Positions 63,945-64,000 of a DNA stretch of 64,000 nt are shown piece by piece. The DNA comes from Pseudomonadota bacterium (GTDB lineage: Bacteria; Pseudomonadota; Alphaproteobacteria; Acetobacterales; Acetobacteraceae). The position numbers and the translations under genes are program-made. The notes under the pieces were generated by a model. It saw only the letters and a list, made by a program, of their open reading frames with translations, ran no database searches and was not told the origin of the DNA. How positions within the stretch are numbered: the first letter of the stretch is position 1; the number at the start of each line of letters is the position of its first letter. The DNA lies in contig JAJZFA010000036.1 in NCBI GenBank assembly GCA_021805565.1, positions 42,243-106,242 of the forward strand, written 5' to 3'.

Positions 63945-64000
63945 TCACGCCCGGGCGAGCCGCCGCGACATCAGCTTGACGCTGGCGATGTAGAGCCAGG
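63945..64000 (-). CDS. IS5-like transposase, C-terminal end (partial)
   Basis: Reading leftward from the window edge gives WLYIASVKLMSRRLARA and a TGA stop (63945-63947). This resembles the C-terminus of IS5-group transposases, where a similar helix with KLMxRRL precedes the stop. Only 18 codons are visible, so the element and its activity cannot be judged. It is different from the decayed copy at 27.4 kb. Confidence 0.5.
   Translation of the reverse strand, partial: WLYIASVKLMSRRLARA

Overview
The window is GC-rich, densely coded DNA from an alphaproteobacterium, most likely an acetic-acid-bacterium-like member of the Rhodospirillales. This placement is inferred from codon usage, from protein style, and from housekeeping blocks such as yicC-gmk, dcd-murA-ppa, glmM-thiD and pqiABC. 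No 16S rRNA is present, so it stays an inference. I see no CRISPR array, no prophage and no rRNA. There is one tRNA (CAU anticodon).

Layout. 0-2.5 kb: the end of a phosphatase gene, two unknown genes, and a 118-bp MITE-like element with a 4-bp target duplication. 2.5-16.1 kb: a nucleobase nitrogen-scavenging island, all on the + strand and mostly with 4-nt stop/start overlaps. It holds xdhABC, guanine deaminase, allophanate hydrolase (AtzF type), AtzG-, AtzE- and AtzH-like proteins, 8-oxoguanine deaminase, a dihydropyrimidinase/hydantoinase, a DUF3830 protein and rutA. Sigma-54-type promoter sequences lie upstream of atzF and of rutA, which suggests nitrogen (NtrC) control. No uricase and no rutB-F are present. 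16.2-23.6 kb: a glycosyltransferase, then a convergent two-gene SNF2 helicase/N6-adenine methylase operon resembling the drmD-drmMI half of a class 1 DISARM defence system without drmABC. 23.7-26.9 kb: an SDR and an enoyl-CoA hydratase, converging on a DUF35/thiolase-fold pair. 27.4-28.1 kb: a decayed IS5-family element with both terminal repeats. 28.3-33.0 kb: a small secreted protein, sugar-acid-type enzymes, and a TPR protein.

33.1-35.15 kb: an approximately 2-kb, lower-GC cassette bounded by perfect 14-bp inverted repeats. It carries an unknown gene, an XRE-type regulator, a DUF3467-like gene and a KGG-motif gene but no transposase. It is followed by a perfect 20-bp palindrome abutting a KamA-family gene. 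35-40 kb: KamA-like radical SAM enzyme, a solute-binding protein, RNase HII, an atypical Nramp-family transporter and a 70-aa ORF. 40.5-42.1 kb: yicC-gmk. 42.3-50.9 kb: a two-component system and an RND tripartite efflux operon ending in a Cys-rich duplicated protein. 50.9-57.4 kb: an IlvD/Edd-family dehydratase, tRNA, ppa, murA, dcd, a tiny oxidase subunit and a second solute-binding protein. 57.6-61.3 kb: pqiABC. 61.3-63.5 kb: glmM-thiD. The last ~250 bases hold the end of another IS5-like insertion sequence.

The metabolic theme of the first 16 kb is recovery of nitrogen from purines and pyrimidines. GuaD and Xdh take guanine to urate, and 8-oxoguanine deaminase also yields urate. The amidohydrolases and the AtzEG/AtzF amidases can split ureides and carboxylated ureas, and RutA oxidatively opens pyrimidine rings. 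How urate would be opened is not encoded here.
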